Origin: Jiulongibacter sediminis | GTDB lineage: Bacteria > Bacteroidota > Bacteroidia > Cytophagales > Spirosomataceae | Assembly: GCF_001306455.1 (NCBI RefSeq) | Contig: NZ_LGTQ01000010.1 | Span: 293,174-357,173, forward strand | Direction of reading: 5' to 3' | DNA length: 64,000 nt | Shown: positions 26,008 through 34,813 of the stretch, in pieces | How the letters are laid out: every line of letters starts with the position of its first letter | Numbering within the stretch: position 1 is the stretch's first letter | Notes under the pieces: generated by a model | The model's database searches: none | Told to the model about the DNA's origin: nothing | The model's input: the letters and a program-made list of their open reading frames with translations, nothing else | Position numbers and translations under genes: made by a program

Positions 26008-26936
26008 ACGGCAATCACCACGTTTCCTCTTTTGTGCCCTTTCTCTACATAGGTATGAGCTTCCGCCATTTTTTCCAAAGGAAAGACCTGATCAATAACA
26101 GGCCTGATCTTCTTTTCTTCGGCCAGGCTCTTCAACTGCAAAAAGGCCTCTTTTGGGGTTAGCGGAGTACCATGATCAATGGAGATGTATTTGCCTTCCG
26201 GCAATAGCGACTCCTTGCTCTTCTTTTTCAATTCAGACGTTTTAGAATTGCCTACAGCATCAATGACATACTTGTAGGTTCCTAAGTCCTCTGTAGCGTT
26301 ATCAGTGGTGTAATCAATGGTTTCATCACTTCCTAATGATCTGACAAGATCAAAATTCTTTTCGCTACATACACTGGTAACTCTTGCTCCCACCAGTTTG
26401 GCCAATTGAATCGCCATAGTGCCTATACTGCCAGATGCTCCATAAATGAGAACCTCATCTCCGGGCTTAATAGTAGTCTTTTTAAGCAGGTGCTTTGCCA
26501 GCAACCCACCGTAAGGGATGGCCGCAGCTTCCTGAAAAGTCAAGTTTGACGGTTTCAGAGCAAGATTCCAGTCCTCGGGAAGACAGATATACTCTGCATA
26601 GGAACCAAAACGTCGTTTGGTTGGAGAAACAGAACCGTAAGCGAATACTTCGTCGCCGATATTAAAACGAGTGACATTCTTTCCTTTGGACTCAATAACT
26701 CCTGCCGAGACCATTCCCAAAACAGGGTTTCTGGGCTTTCCAAAACCGAAAATAAGCTGAACAATGAACTTCGCTACCGGAGAGGCAATTAACCCACGAA
26801 TGAGAACATCACTTGTGGTCACTGCAGTGGCTTTGATCCGTATCAATACTTCATCGTCTTTCGGGCTGGGCTTTTCAATTTCACTGAGAATCAGGTGCTC
26901 AGGAGATCCGTACTTTGAACATTCAATTGCTTTCAT
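26004..26936 (-). CDS. NAD(P)-dependent MDR oxidoreductase, paralogue of the 21.4-kb gene
   Basis: A 310-residue zinc-free MDR enzyme on the minus strand: MKAIECSKYGSPEHLILSEI, TSDVLIRG, Rossmann motif IYGASGSIGTMAIQLAKLVGA and MAEAHTYVEKGHKRGNVVIAV. It is about as long as, and clearly related to, the plus-strand copy. Substrate unknown (quinone or enone reduction likely). It is convergent with one Crp/Fnr gene (4-base overlap) and divergent from the DUF1801 gene, the only minus-strand gene in the first 29 kb. Confidence 0.88.
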   Translation of the reverse strand: MKAIECSKYGSPEHLILSEIEKPSPKDDEVLIRIKATAVTTSDVLIRGLIASPVAKFIVQLIFGFGKPRNPVLGMVSAGVIESKGKNVTRFNIGDEVFAYGSVSPTKRRFGSYAEYICLPEDWNLALKPSNLTFQEAAAIPYGGLLAKHLLKKTTIKPGDEVLIYGASGSIGTMAIQLAKLVGARVTSVCSEKNFDLVRSLGSDETIDYTTDNATEDLGTYKYVIDAVGNSKTSELKKKSKESLLPEGKYISIDHGTPLTPKEAFLQLKSLAEEKKIRPVIDQVFPLEKMAEAHTYVEKGHKRGNVVIAV

Positions 26937-27082
26937 TTTTCTTTGTTTTTGTTTTTAACTGAGAGCAAAATTATCCGGGGTACAAACCGTTTGCATTGAT
27001 CTGGGTTAAGAAGCAAAAAATTGGGTAGTTTTATTGGCGAGTTCGCCTTTGCTTGAGCGAAATCAATTACTTATTTAAAAAA

Positions 27083-27475
27083 ATGAATAGCCTAAACCCT
27101 GAAGTCACCATCTTTCTTGACAGCCTCAATCACCCACTTCGATTCGAAATTCAACTATTGCGGGAGATAATTCTGGGATCATCAAAAGGTCTTAATGAAA
27201 ACATCAAGTGGAACGGCCCGAATTATACGTTTCAGGATGCCGATCGAATAACGATGAAAATTCAGCCACCAAAGCAGATACAACTGATTTTTCACCGTGG
27301 AGCAAAAAAACTGGAACAGCCAAAACAAAAACTGATTCAGACCGACTCCAAACTGCTGGTTTGGAAGGAAAATGACAGAGCAATAGCCGGTTTTAAAAAT
27401 ATGGAAGACATAAAAGCGGCACAGGAGGAATTGAAAGAAATCGTTATAAAATGGATTGAGCAAAGCTCTGAATAG
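27083..27475 (+). CDS. DUF1801 domain protein
   Basis: A 130-residue soluble protein of the DUF1801 (YdhG-like) fold: LDSLNHPLRFEIQLLREIILGSSKGLNENIKWNGPNYTF, then MKIQPPKQIQLIFHRGAKK and a C-terminal helix EELKEIVIKWIEQ. The family fold resembles frataxin-like proteins; biochemical role unknown. The ATG at MNSLNP was preferred over a TTG ten codons earlier. It sits 46 bases before a Crp/Fnr regulator. Confidence 0.82.
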   Translation: MNSLNPEVTIFLDSLNHPLRFEIQLLREIILGSSKGLNENIKWNGPNYTFQDADRITMKIQPPKQIQLIFHRGAKKLEQPKQKLIQTDSKLLVWKENDRAIAGFKNMEDIKAAQEELKEIVIKWIEQSSE

Positions 27476-27520
27476 AGCTCAATTTGTCCTCATAAAACAC
27501 AATTTCCTATCAGAGCTAAA

Positions 27521-28099
27521 ATGTCTGCCCTAAAAAAACATATCATAGAAACTTTCGGATTCATTGAAGAAGAATTCGGGCACATCGAAGGCTTCTTTAA
27601 GCCCAGAAGTCTGGCCAAAGGTGAGTATTTCCTAAAGGAAGGTCAGCTCGTGAGGCAAATGGGTTTTGTGGAAAGTGGTATCCTGAGAGAGTTTCTGTAC
27701 CTCAATGGCAAGGAAATCACCAAATGGTTTTCTACCTCCGGATATTTTGCCGTTGATCTCTCCGGTTTTCTGTTTGAGAAAACCTCTAAAGTCAACTATC
27801 AGGCCATCACAGCTGTGGAAATGCTTACTATCTCGAAAGAAAATTTTGACCAGATTTCAGGAAAGGTGGCTCGTTGGGATACTCTTGAGAAAATGTTTCT
27901 AGCCAAATGCTTCACCGTTTTGGAGAATAGAGTGGTTTCTCACCTTGGACTCAATGCTGAGGAACGGTATCTGCAATTGCACAGCTTTAATCCTCAACTT
28001 TTCAATCAGGTTCCACTCAATCACCTCGCCTCTATGCTCGGCATGACGCCCGAAACCCTGAGCCGAATCAGAAATAAACAGGCCAAATCCATTTCTTGA
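27521..28099 (+). CDS. Crp/Fnr-family regulator (second of two)
   Basis: A 192-residue regulator: cyclic-nucleotide-binding fold (KPRSLAKGEYFLKEGQLVRQMGFVESGILREF, with FSTSGYFAVDLSGFLF) and a C-terminal HTH (LNHLASMLGMTPETLSRIRNKQ). It shares overall length and C-terminal MTPETLSRIR/VKPESLSRIR with the gene at 25.4 kb, so the two are paralogues of the Bacteroidota Crp branch. The ligand is unknown. Confidence 0.87.
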   Translation: MSALKKHIIETFGFIEEEFGHIEGFFKPRSLAKGEYFLKEGQLVRQMGFVESGILREFLYLNGKEITKWFSTSGYFAVDLSGFLFEKTSKVNYQAITAVEMLTISKENFDQISGKVARWDTLEKMFLAKCFTVLENRVVSHLGLNAEERYLQLHSFNPQLFNQVPLNHLASMLGMTPETLSRIRNKQAKSIS

Positions 28100-28175
28100 T
28101 CTATATCAAGTCTGTAGCAAACCGAAGTGTAGAACTTTGCCCTGGTTCATTTGCAAAACATTAATACAGACAAAG

Positions 28176-28622
28176 ATGAGAATCAATGAAAAAGCACCCG
28201 TATTTCAGCGTAAAGAAATTAGAATTCAGGCCTCTCCGGAGAAAGTATGGGAGGTCTTAACCAACATAGAAAAGTGGCCTGAATGGAACAATAAAATTTC
28301 CAAATCCTCAGCGGAAACTAGTATCAAAAAAGGAACCGTCTTCAACTGGAAAACAGGAGGCAGTATGATAAAATCAAAAATTCACACCTTTCAACCCTAT
28401 CATCTCTTTGGATGGACAGGAAAGGCCTTCGGGGCGAGTGCAATCCACAATTGGAACCTCTACCCTACTGAAGAGTTTACCATAGTAAGCGTCGAAGAAA
28501 GTATGGAGGGCTGGGTTGCAGGACTATTCAAAACTCAAATGAACAAGAAGTTAGGAAATGATATGGGATTTTGGTTGAAACGTTTGAAGCTTAGAGTCGA
28601 GGAATGTAATTTGCTGGACTGA
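28176..28622 (+). CDS. SRPBCC/START-like protein
   Basis: A 148-residue soluble protein with a START-like (Bet v1) fold: [45 protein letters not shown] and [19 protein letters not shown], ending in an amphipathic helix ([10 protein letters not shown]). The pocket should bind a hydrophobic ligand. The ATG (MRINEKAP) is preferred over a TTG 13 codons earlier. It is followed after 11 bases by the DUF2200 gene, so the two likely share a transcript. Confidence 0.83.
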   Translation: MRINEKAPVFQRKEIRIQASPEKVWEVLTNIEKWPEWNNKISKSSAETSIKKGTVFNWKTGGSMIKSKIHTFQPYHLFGWTGKAFGASAIHNWNLYPTEEFTIVSVEESMEGWVAGLFKTQMNKKLGNDMGFWLKRLKLRVEECNLLD

Positions 28623-28633
28623 AACTTCTATAT

Positions 28634-28999
28634 ATGAACAAACCAGCAAATCATGACGAACGAATGGCCAAAATGACTTTTGGTTCGGTATATCCTCATT
28701 ATGTCATTAAAGTGGAAAAGAAAGGCCGGTCAAAGGCTGAACTGCACGAAGTGATCACCTGGCTGACAGGTTTTGATGATGAAAAAATTGAGTCGCTTAT
28801 CAATGATAAGGTTACGTTCGAGCAGTTTTTTGAGCAGGCAAACCTTCACCCTAATGCACCTTCAATCAAAGGAATGATTTGTGGTTATAGAATTGAGGAA
28901 ATCGACAATCCCCTGACTCAGAAAGTAAGATATCTCGACAAACTTGTTGACGAATTAGCCAAAGGGCGAAAAATGGAAAAAATTCTGAGAACAGAGTGA
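28634..28999 (+). CDS. DUF2200 protein
   Basis: A 121-residue cytoplasmic protein matching DUF2200 along its length: [62 protein letters not shown] and [23 protein letters not shown]. Nothing is known of its activity. Closely packed between SRPBCC and DUF3291 genes on the same strand. Confidence 0.83.
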   Translation: MNKPANHDERMAKMTFGSVYPHYVIKVEKKGRSKAELHEVITWLTGFDDEKIESLINDKVTFEQFFEQANLHPNAPSIKGMICGYRIEEIDNPLTQKVRYLDKLVDELAKGRKMEKILRTE

Positions 29000-29029
29000 T
29001 TTCGGACTTTCAGTAGAATAGAATAACTG

Positions 29030-29494
29030 ATGCCACGCTTAGCACAATTCAACATAATAAAACTCATTGATGAACTTGATTCACCAACCATCAAAGAGTT
29101 TAAGGACTTTTTGGCTCCGGTAAACCTTCTTGCAGAAGATAGTCCGGGGTTTATCTGGAGATTAAAAGACGAAACCGGTACCGATGCCACTGCCATTGAA
29201 ACGCCTTACGAAGACCCTCTCATTTTTGTGAATATGTCTGTTTGGAAAGACTACGCCTCCCTGGCGGATTATACCTACCAAACCGTACACAGTTATTTTC
29301 TGAAAAGCCGAAAAAAGTGGGCTTCAAAGATGGCCGGTCATACTGCTGTGATGTGGTATATTGAAGAAGGCCATATTCCATCTCTAGCTGAGGCCAAGGA
29401 CAAACTTGATGTCTTGAACTCAAAAGGATCAGGCCCTGAAGCCTTCAGCATGACCGATGTTTATCATGTTGATGGGTCAAAGCTCAAATCCTGA
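29030..29494 (+). CDS. DUF3291 protein
   Basis: A 154-residue protein of the DUF3291 family: RLAQFNIIKL, FIWRLKDETGTDATAIETPYEDPLIFVNMSVWKDYASLADYTY, HSYFLKSRKKW and HTAVMWYIEEGHIPSLAEAKDKLDVL. The dimeric alpha/beta-barrel-like fold resembles ABM proteins. No function known. It follows DUF2200 by 30 bases. Confidence 0.83.
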   Translation: MPRLAQFNIIKLIDELDSPTIKEFKDFLAPVNLLAEDSPGFIWRLKDETGTDATAIETPYEDPLIFVNMSVWKDYASLADYTYQTVHSYFLKSRKKWASKMAGHTAVMWYIEEGHIPSLAEAKDKLDVLNSKGSGPEAFSMTDVYHVDGSKLKS

Positions 29495-29570
29495 TCGCCG
29501 TTGCTAAGGCTGTGATACCGTTTGTAAATCCACCACCTGTAGGGCCCCATTTTAACCGTATATTAGTCCT

Positions 29571-29738
29571 ATGAAAGACAATAAATACATCGGCTTAGGC
29601 CTTGCACTTGGGGTTGGTATTGGTACGGCCATTGGAGTTGCAACAGATAATTTATCCATGTGGCTTAGTTTGGGCATTGCCATTGGCTTGGCTATCGGAG
29701 CCGGATTGAAGAAGAAAAACGAAGAGCAGGAGCCCTGA
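29571..29738 (+). CDS. small glycine-rich membrane protein (55 aa)
   Basis: A 55-residue frame with two hydrophobic helices rich in small residues (GLGLALGVGIGTAIGVAT and SLGIAIGLAIGAGL), a short polar loop between them and a Lys/Glu tail. The regular Gly spacing is a glycine-zipper pattern, as in small membrane proteins that oligomerise. ATG and a compact gene-like composition support it, though it is too short for homology by eye. It ends 3 bases before the stop codon of the convergent DoxX-like gene. Confidence 0.6.
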   Translation: MKDNKYIGLGLALGVGIGTAIGVATDNLSMWLSLGIAIGLAIGAGLKKKNEEQEP

Positions 29739-29741
29739 TCA

Positions 29742-30419
29742 TCACCATTCATTTTCATAAGACTGAATACAGCTATTGAAAGGCTTACCTTTCACATGAA
29801 TGCATTCGCAGAAATTCTCACAGGGTCCGGAGTTCTCACTGCATTGGCGAAGGCACCCCTTCTGAGTATTTCGGGGCATGATGCCATACATATTGACTGA
29901 ACCAAAAATAACAATAACAATAACCGCAAAAACTGAGGCAAAGAATCCCCAGGGAAAACTTCTGGTTTTCTTTTCCCTGGGTGTATTCTGAAGAGGGAAA
30001 AACAGTACTTTCAGCCGCTCATAATCCCAGCAAAGTAAGTAGAAGACAGCTATTGTCATTAGAGGAGCAGTAAACAGAGAACCATCAAAACGAACCGCAT
30101 GGGAGAGAATAGTGATGTTCAGAATTATAGGTAAATAAAGCAAAGCTCCCAGAAGAGCCGTGCGTGGAATTAATAAAAGAATGGCAGCCAAAACCTGAGC
30201 AATTCCTATAAACGTGTAATAATATCCGGTATGATGCAGAGCCTCAAGATATTGGCCCATTGGATGATTTACCGAAAGCGAGGTAAACCGCTCTCCAATA
30301 ATTTTCACATACCCGGAAGGAATAAAACCAGCGGCTAAAGCTACACGGCAGAAAATAGTGAAATAGCCGAACCAAAGGTTTCTTTTGGCATTATGATAAT
30401 ATTGGAGTAATTGTTTCAT
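29742..30419 (-). CDS. DoxX-like membrane protein with cysteine-rich tail
   Basis: A 225-residue membrane protein on the minus strand with about five hydrophobic helices. The first helices (FRVALAAGFIPSGYVKIIGERF, IGIAQVLAAILLLIPRTALLG) have the DoxX/DoxD look. After the last helix it carries a tail of roughly 45 residues with six cysteines (CLRQC, PCENFCEC, NSC). The tail may bind metal or form disulfides outside the membrane; DoxX relatives handle redox and thiol stress. No function is established. It is divergent from the DUF4287 gene. Confidence 0.72.
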   Translation of the reverse strand: MKQLLQYYHNAKRNLWFGYFTIFCRVALAAGFIPSGYVKIIGERFTSLSVNHPMGQYLEALHHTGYYYTFIGIAQVLAAILLLIPRTALLGALLYLPIILNITILSHAVRFDGSLFTAPLMTIAVFYLLCWDYERLKVLFFPLQNTPREKKTRSFPWGFFASVFAVIVIVIFGSVNMYGIMPRNTQKGCLRQCSENSGPCENFCECIHVKGKPFNSCIQSYENEW

Positions 30420-30600
30420 GATTTAAAAGTACTTTGAGTTTCAAAGTTGTAAAATTCTTCTTCTTTCTTCCCGCACTTTATGCGATAATCTTTCGATATG
30501 ATTTACCTCTTATCAAAAAAGAAACGTTTGCCCACTCCTCCATTTTGGGGGATTTGTGATCTTAAAAAGGATTTTTAGAACGCCTTTTCAGACCATCTCT

Positions 30601-30608
30601 TATATTTG
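30601..30608 (+). promoter_or_regulatory. TANNTTTG-type -7 box
   Basis: TATATTTG matches the Bacteroidota -7 consensus and sits about 24 bases before the ATG of the DUF4287/DUF5655 gene, a sensible distance. A -33 TTG is not obvious. Confidence 0.4.
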
Positions 30609-30631
30609 ATAAATCAACTAAACTTTTAATT

Positions 30632-31174
30632 ATGGAAAAAGCTTTGCAAACGATGATTGACAATATGCCCGAGAAAACGGGCAAATCTTTAAAAGAATGG
30701 ACTGCGTTGCTCAAAACAAAAAACTTTGAGAAACACGGGCAGGCGGTCAACTTTCTCAAGAAAGAACACGGTGTAACTCACGGATTTGCCAATACTATTG
30801 TGCTACTCTCAAAGGAAGAACATGAAGAACCCGAGGATTTGGTAAGCGAGCAATACAAGGGAAAAGAAGAACTGCTCCCTGTCTATGAGAAATTGCTTGA
30901 GACTTGTCAATCTTTCGGAGACGATATCACGGTGACACCAAAGAAAACCTCGGTCAGTATTATCCGCAAAAGGCAATTTGCTCTGATAAAACCGGCAACA
31001 AAATCCAGAATAGATTTAGGACTAAAACTCAAAGATATTGCTCCGCAAGGTCGCCTGGGCGATTCTGGACCTTTTGGCACTATGTGTACCCACCGTATTC
31101 AACTTACCGAACTGAATGAGGTTGATGATGAAGTCATTGGTTGGCTAAAAGAGGCCTACGAAAAGAGTATTTGA
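30632..31174 (+). CDS. DUF4287 and DUF5655 domain protein
   Basis: A 180-residue cytoplasmic protein. The N-terminal third is a DUF4287 domain (ALQTMIDNMPEKTGKSLKEWTALLKTKNFEKHGQAVNFLKKEHGVTHGFANTIVLL-type, residues 2-60), and the rest is DUF5655 (YEKLLETCQSFGDDITVTPKKTSVSIIRKRQFALIKPATKSRIDLGL, then HRIQLTELNEVDDEVIGWLKEAYE). The latter fold often accompanies DNA or nucleic-acid related proteins. Function unknown. Confidence 0.85.
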   Translation: MEKALQTMIDNMPEKTGKSLKEWTALLKTKNFEKHGQAVNFLKKEHGVTHGFANTIVLLSKEEHEEPEDLVSEQYKGKEELLPVYEKLLETCQSFGDDITVTPKKTSVSIIRKRQFALIKPATKSRIDLGLKLKDIAPQGRLGDSGPFGTMCTHRIQLTELNEVDDEVIGWLKEAYEKSI

Positions 31175-31276
31175 TTCTTCAGGCACAGGTCAAAGAATGG
31201 TAGAGATGCTTTTTGGACGAATCGACTGTAAATCAGTATATTCACCAAAAGACTTTTACAGCCCTAATCTTTTACT

Positions 31277-31921
31277 ATGAAAAACCTTCTTCTAACTCTT
31301 TCTCTGTTTTACTTTTTTAGCCTGGCCTGTCAGAATCAAAACTCCGAAGAGACTCAACCCATCTCACTTTTTGATGGTAAAACTTTCAATGGCTGGGAGG
31401 GTGATACACTGAGTACCTGGAGAATTGAAAACGGTGAACTCATTGGTGGTTCTTTAACAGAGACCGTACCGCATAACGAGTTTCTGTGCACCACTAAAAC
31501 CTACGATAATTTTATTCTAAACCTTAAAATAAAACTCACCGGTGATGAAGGTTTTATAAATTCCGGTATACAGTTCAGAAGTATCAGACTCGACGAACCT
31601 CCTTATGAAATGAGGGGCTATCAGGCCGATTTTGGAGAAAATTACTGGGCCGGGCTTTACGATGAATCGAGAAGAGACAGCACCCTCATAGCTCCCGACT
31701 CCGTTCAGGTTTTGGAGTGGATAAAAATTAATGATTGGAACGACTATACGGTGCACGCCGAAGGTCGTAGAATTCGTCTCTATGTCAATGGCCATCAGAC
31801 GGTAGATTACACCGAAGCCGATGAAAGCATTCCTCAAAAGGGATTGATTGGTCTACAAATTCATGGCGGTGGCAAGGCCGAGGCCGCTTTCAAAGATATT
31901 ACAATTCAGGAAATTCATTAA
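31277..31921 (+). CDS. DUF1080 / 3-keto-disaccharide hydrolase-type lipoprotein
   Basis: A 214-residue lipoprotein (FSLACQ, lipid Cys at about residue 18) with the DUF1080 jelly-roll lectin-like fold: ISLFDGKTFNGWEGD, TWRIENGELIGG, NFILNLKIKLTGDEGFINSGIQFRS and WNDYTVHAEGRRIRLYVNGHQTVDY, ending GLIGLQIHGGGKAEAAFKDI. Some family members hydrolyse 3-keto-disaccharides; others only bind carbohydrate. It precedes the sugar-dehydrogenase gene by 63 bases and fits the surrounding carbohydrate-oxidation group. Confidence 0.88.
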   Translation: MKNLLLTLSLFYFFSLACQNQNSEETQPISLFDGKTFNGWEGDTLSTWRIENGELIGGSLTETVPHNEFLCTTKTYDNFILNLKIKLTGDEGFINSGIQFRSIRLDEPPYEMRGYQADFGENYWAGLYDESRRDSTLIAPDSVQVLEWIKINDWNDYTVHAEGRRIRLYVNGHQTVDYTEADESIPQKGLIGLQIHGGGKAEAAFKDITIQEIH

Positions 31922-31984
31922 ATTGAGCAACCTGTTCATTCTCAGAGAATTCTGATGATGATCTTAACTCAACCCTGATTAACA

Positions 31985-34813
31985 ATGGTGAAAAACCTGA
32001 CCTTCATGGTGCTGGCCTTGCTTAGCACCCGTTTGCTTGCTCAATCTCCTGACCCATCCATTGACCGTGATTATACTCTTGAAGCGACAATGCTCGGTTA
32101 CTTTGCCAAAGATGGTACCCGAAACCCAACTCTGAAAGCTCACAAAGGAGATGTGGTTCGCATCACCATTGTCAATGGCGAGACCATGACCCATGATATC
32201 AAAATGGAGAAGCTGGACCTGAAAAGCGAGACGCTTAATGAAAAAGGCAGCCAAACGAGCATCACGTTTACCGCAGAAGAAAGCGACACCTATTTTTGTA
32301 CCGTTCCAGGTCACAGAGCCGCAGGAATGGTGGGTACTTTTGAAGTGGTGGAAGGAAGTTTGGATGCTCCCGTAATTTCAGGTGAGTTGCCACAAATCGA
32401 TGGCCGAACTCTAAACCTTAACTTTGAAAACGGACAACTTAGCGATTGGCAAGCAATAGGTGAAGCCTTTCAAAACCCTGTTTTCAACTCAGTCGAAAGC
32501 CTTTATGAAGACGGCACCATCAGCGGACAAGAAGGCGAATTCTTTTTGAGTAGTGGCGGTACCAATAATTATAAACTCACCGGAACATTAACATCAAAAG
32601 CTTTTAAAATAACTGCACCATTCGCAGCCTTCAGGGTTTCTGGTGGAGCCCTGGAAGACACAAGAGTGGAACTGGTTTTGGACGAAACCAATGAAGTCAT
32701 TTTCAAATCTACAGGTCAGGGTCGAGCTACTTTGCAACCAGTTGTCGCAGATCTTCAGAGCTTTATGGATCGGGAGATCTTTATTCGGATCATTGATAAT
32801 GAAACGGGTACCTCGCCTATTCCATATATCAGAGATGATATCTGGGCTCATATCAGTTTTGATGATTTCCGTTTCTACCCCACACGACCAAACTTCCCCA
32901 ATGAACTGAACCGTGAGGACATTATCGTCATGCCACCCCTTGACCCCGTTCTAAACTCCGGTTTATCAGGCCCTGAGGCCGCCAAAGCCATGACTTTACC
33001 TGAGGGTTTTAGCATTACACTGGCTGCAGCAGAGCCGGAGATCATTCGTCCCATCAGTTTTACCATTGACCCTAAAGGCCGACTTTGGGTAGTAGAAGGG
33101 CATACTTACCCTGTGCCCGCTCCCGAAGGTGAAGGCCGTGACCGTATCCTTATTTTGGAGGATACCGACGGTAATGGTACTCTGGATAACCGAAAGGTGT
33201 TTATGGAAGGTCTGAATCTGGTTTCCGGTATCGAGGTGGGCATGGGTGGCGTCTGGCTGGGAGCTGCTCCTTATCTTCTGTTTATCCCTGTTGAAAATGA
33301 TAAACCTGCAGGGCCGCCGCAAAAACTCCTGGACGGTTGGGGAACTCATGATACACATGAAGTTTTGAACAACCTCCGCTGGGGCCCTGATGGCTGGCTC
33401 TATGGTTGTCATGGTGTTTTTACTCATTCTGTTGTCGGTAAACCAGGGACACCAGAAAACGAGCGGGTCAAAATGAATGGAGGTATCTGGCGATATCACC
33501 CCACGCGTCACGAATTTGAAGTTTTTGCTCACGGCATCAGCAACCCCTGGGGAATTGACTTTAATGAATATGGTCATGCGTTTGCCACAGTTTGTGTGAT
33601 TCCCCATATGTTTCATATCATTCAGGAAGGGCGTTTTCGCCGTCAGGCAGGACAGCATTTTAATCCTTATACCTATAATGATATCAAGACGATTGGTGAT
33701 CATGTGCACTATATGGGTGACAGAGGCCCTCATGCCGGTAATTTCAGATCAGCAGCAGCCGGTGGTGGCCATGCCCATGCCGGAGCTATGATTTATAAGG
33801 GAAACTCCTGGCCTGAGCAATACCACGATCTCATTTTCATGAATAATATCAATGGAGCCCGGCTCAATAATGATAAACTCACACCATCTGGCTCTGGGTA
33901 TGTGGCCTCTCATGAGAAAGACTTTCTGGTTATGAATGACTCCTGGTCACAATGGCTGAATTTCAAATATGACGCGAGTGGATCGGTTTGGGCTATCGAC
34001 TGGTACGATAAAAATCAATGCCATAGCCCCAATCCCGATGTCCATGATAAAAGTCTGGGCAGAATATTTAAAATCACCCATAATAACGATCGTTGGAAAC
34101 AGGAAGATTTGACAAAAGCCTCTGACCTCGAACTGGTTGCTTACCAAACGCACCCGAATGAATGGTATGTGCGACAGGCTCGTACCCTTTTGCAGGAAAG
34201 AGGTGGAAATGAAATCGTATTTGGAGCTTTGAGAAAGCTACTCCATGAGACACCCGAAACCGGCAACAAGCTCAATGCTCTCTGGACCTTACATGCCATT
34301 GGTGGCCTTTCTGAAAAAGACCTTGTCCTGTTAATGGACCATGAAAACGAACATATCAAGAGCTGGGCTATTCAACTGGCCGCCGAAGACCAAAACGTTG
34401 AGCGGGAAACCCTGAAGAAAATGGAGGACTTAGCTGTAAGTGATCCTTCGCCCGTGGTAAGATTATACCTGAGTTCTGCCTTATTAAGGCTACCGGCTAA
34501 TCAACGCTGGAAGAGTCTGGAAGCTTTGACCCAAAAGTCTGAGGACATCACAGATCATAACCTGCCTTTAATGTACTGGTATGCTGCTGAACCCCTGGCG
34601 GCGATAGATGCGGACCGGGCTTTGGCTCTTGCAGAAAGCTCAAAATTCCCGGATCATTTGACATATATGATACAACGTGTAGGGGATTTGAAGACTGCGA
34701 ATGCCAAAAGTGCTCTGCAAAAGCTAAGCATAAAATGGCTGCAGAATAGCGATCATAGCCATCATAAAGAGTTGATGCTCATTGAAAAGCTGATAGGCGA
34801 AGGGAGTAAGTAA
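31985..34813 (+). CDS. cupredoxin-dehydrogenase-HEAT repeat fusion (membrane-bound dehydrogenase type)
   Basis: A 942-residue exported protein (signal peptide to LLAQS). Domain 1 (about 25-125) is a plastocyanin/azurin-like cupredoxin with the four copper ligands His70, Cys105, His110 and Met115. A lectin-like segment follows (about 135-300). The central domain (about 330-700) is the gluconolactonase/sugar-dehydrogenase-like propeller of putative membrane-bound dehydrogenases: GFSITLAAAEPEIIRPISFTIDPKGRLWVVEG, LWLGAAPYL-like turns, NLRWGPDGWLYG, GDHVHYMGDR. HEAT repeats end the chain. It has no CxxCH haem motif, unlike its relatives and the neighbour on the other strand. It likely oxidises a sugar in the periplasm and passes electrons through the copper domain. 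Confidence 0.86.
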   Translation: MVKNLTFMVLALLSTRLLAQSPDPSIDRDYTLEATMLGYFAKDGTRNPTLKAHKGDVVRITIVNGETMTHDIKMEKLDLKSETLNEKGSQTSITFTAEESDTYFCTVPGHRAAGMVGTFEVVEGSLDAPVISGELPQIDGRTLNLNFENGQLSDWQAIGEAFQNPVFNSVESLYEDGTISGQEGEFFLSSGGTNNYKLTGTLTSKAFKITAPFAAFRVSGGALEDTRVELVLDETNEVIFKSTGQGRATLQPVVADLQSFMDREIFIRIIDNETGTSPIPYIRDDIWAHISFDDFRFYPTRPNFPNELNREDIIVMPPLDPVLNSGLSGPEAAKAMTLPEGFSITLAAAEPEIIRPISFTIDPKGRLWVVEGHTYPVPAPEGEGRDRILILEDTDGNGTLDNRKVFMEGLNLVSGIEVGMGGVWLGAAPYLLFIPVENDKPAGPPQKLLDGWGTHDTHEVLNNLRWGPDGWLYGCHGVFTHSVVGKPGTPENERVKMNGGIWRYHPTRHEFEVFAHGISNPWGIDFNEYGHAFATVCVIPHMFHIIQEGRFRRQAGQHFNPYTYNDIKTIGDHVHYMGDRGPHAGNFRSAAAGGGHAHAGAMIYKGNSWPEQYHDLIFMNNINGARLNNDKLTPSGSGYVASHEKDFLVMNDSWSQWLNFKYDASGSVWAIDWYDKNQCHSPNPDVHDKSLGRIFKITHNNDRWKQEDLTKASDLELVAYQTHPNEWYVRQARTLLQERGGNEIVFGALRKLLHETPETGNKLNALWTLHAIGGLSEKDLVLLMDHENEHIKSWAIQLAAEDQNVERETLKKMEDLAVSDPSPVVRLYLSSALLRLPANQRWKSLEALTQKSEDITDHNLPLMYWYAAEPLAAIDADRALALAESSKFPDHLTYMIQRVGDLKTANAKSALQKLSIKWLQNSDHSHHKELMLIEKLIGEGSK

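Noticed and set aside
32996..33733. A 245-codon frame on the strand opposite the cupredoxin-dehydrogenase gene
   Set aside because: It is a shadow of the real gene: no start signal, no domain, and composition mirrors the coding strand.
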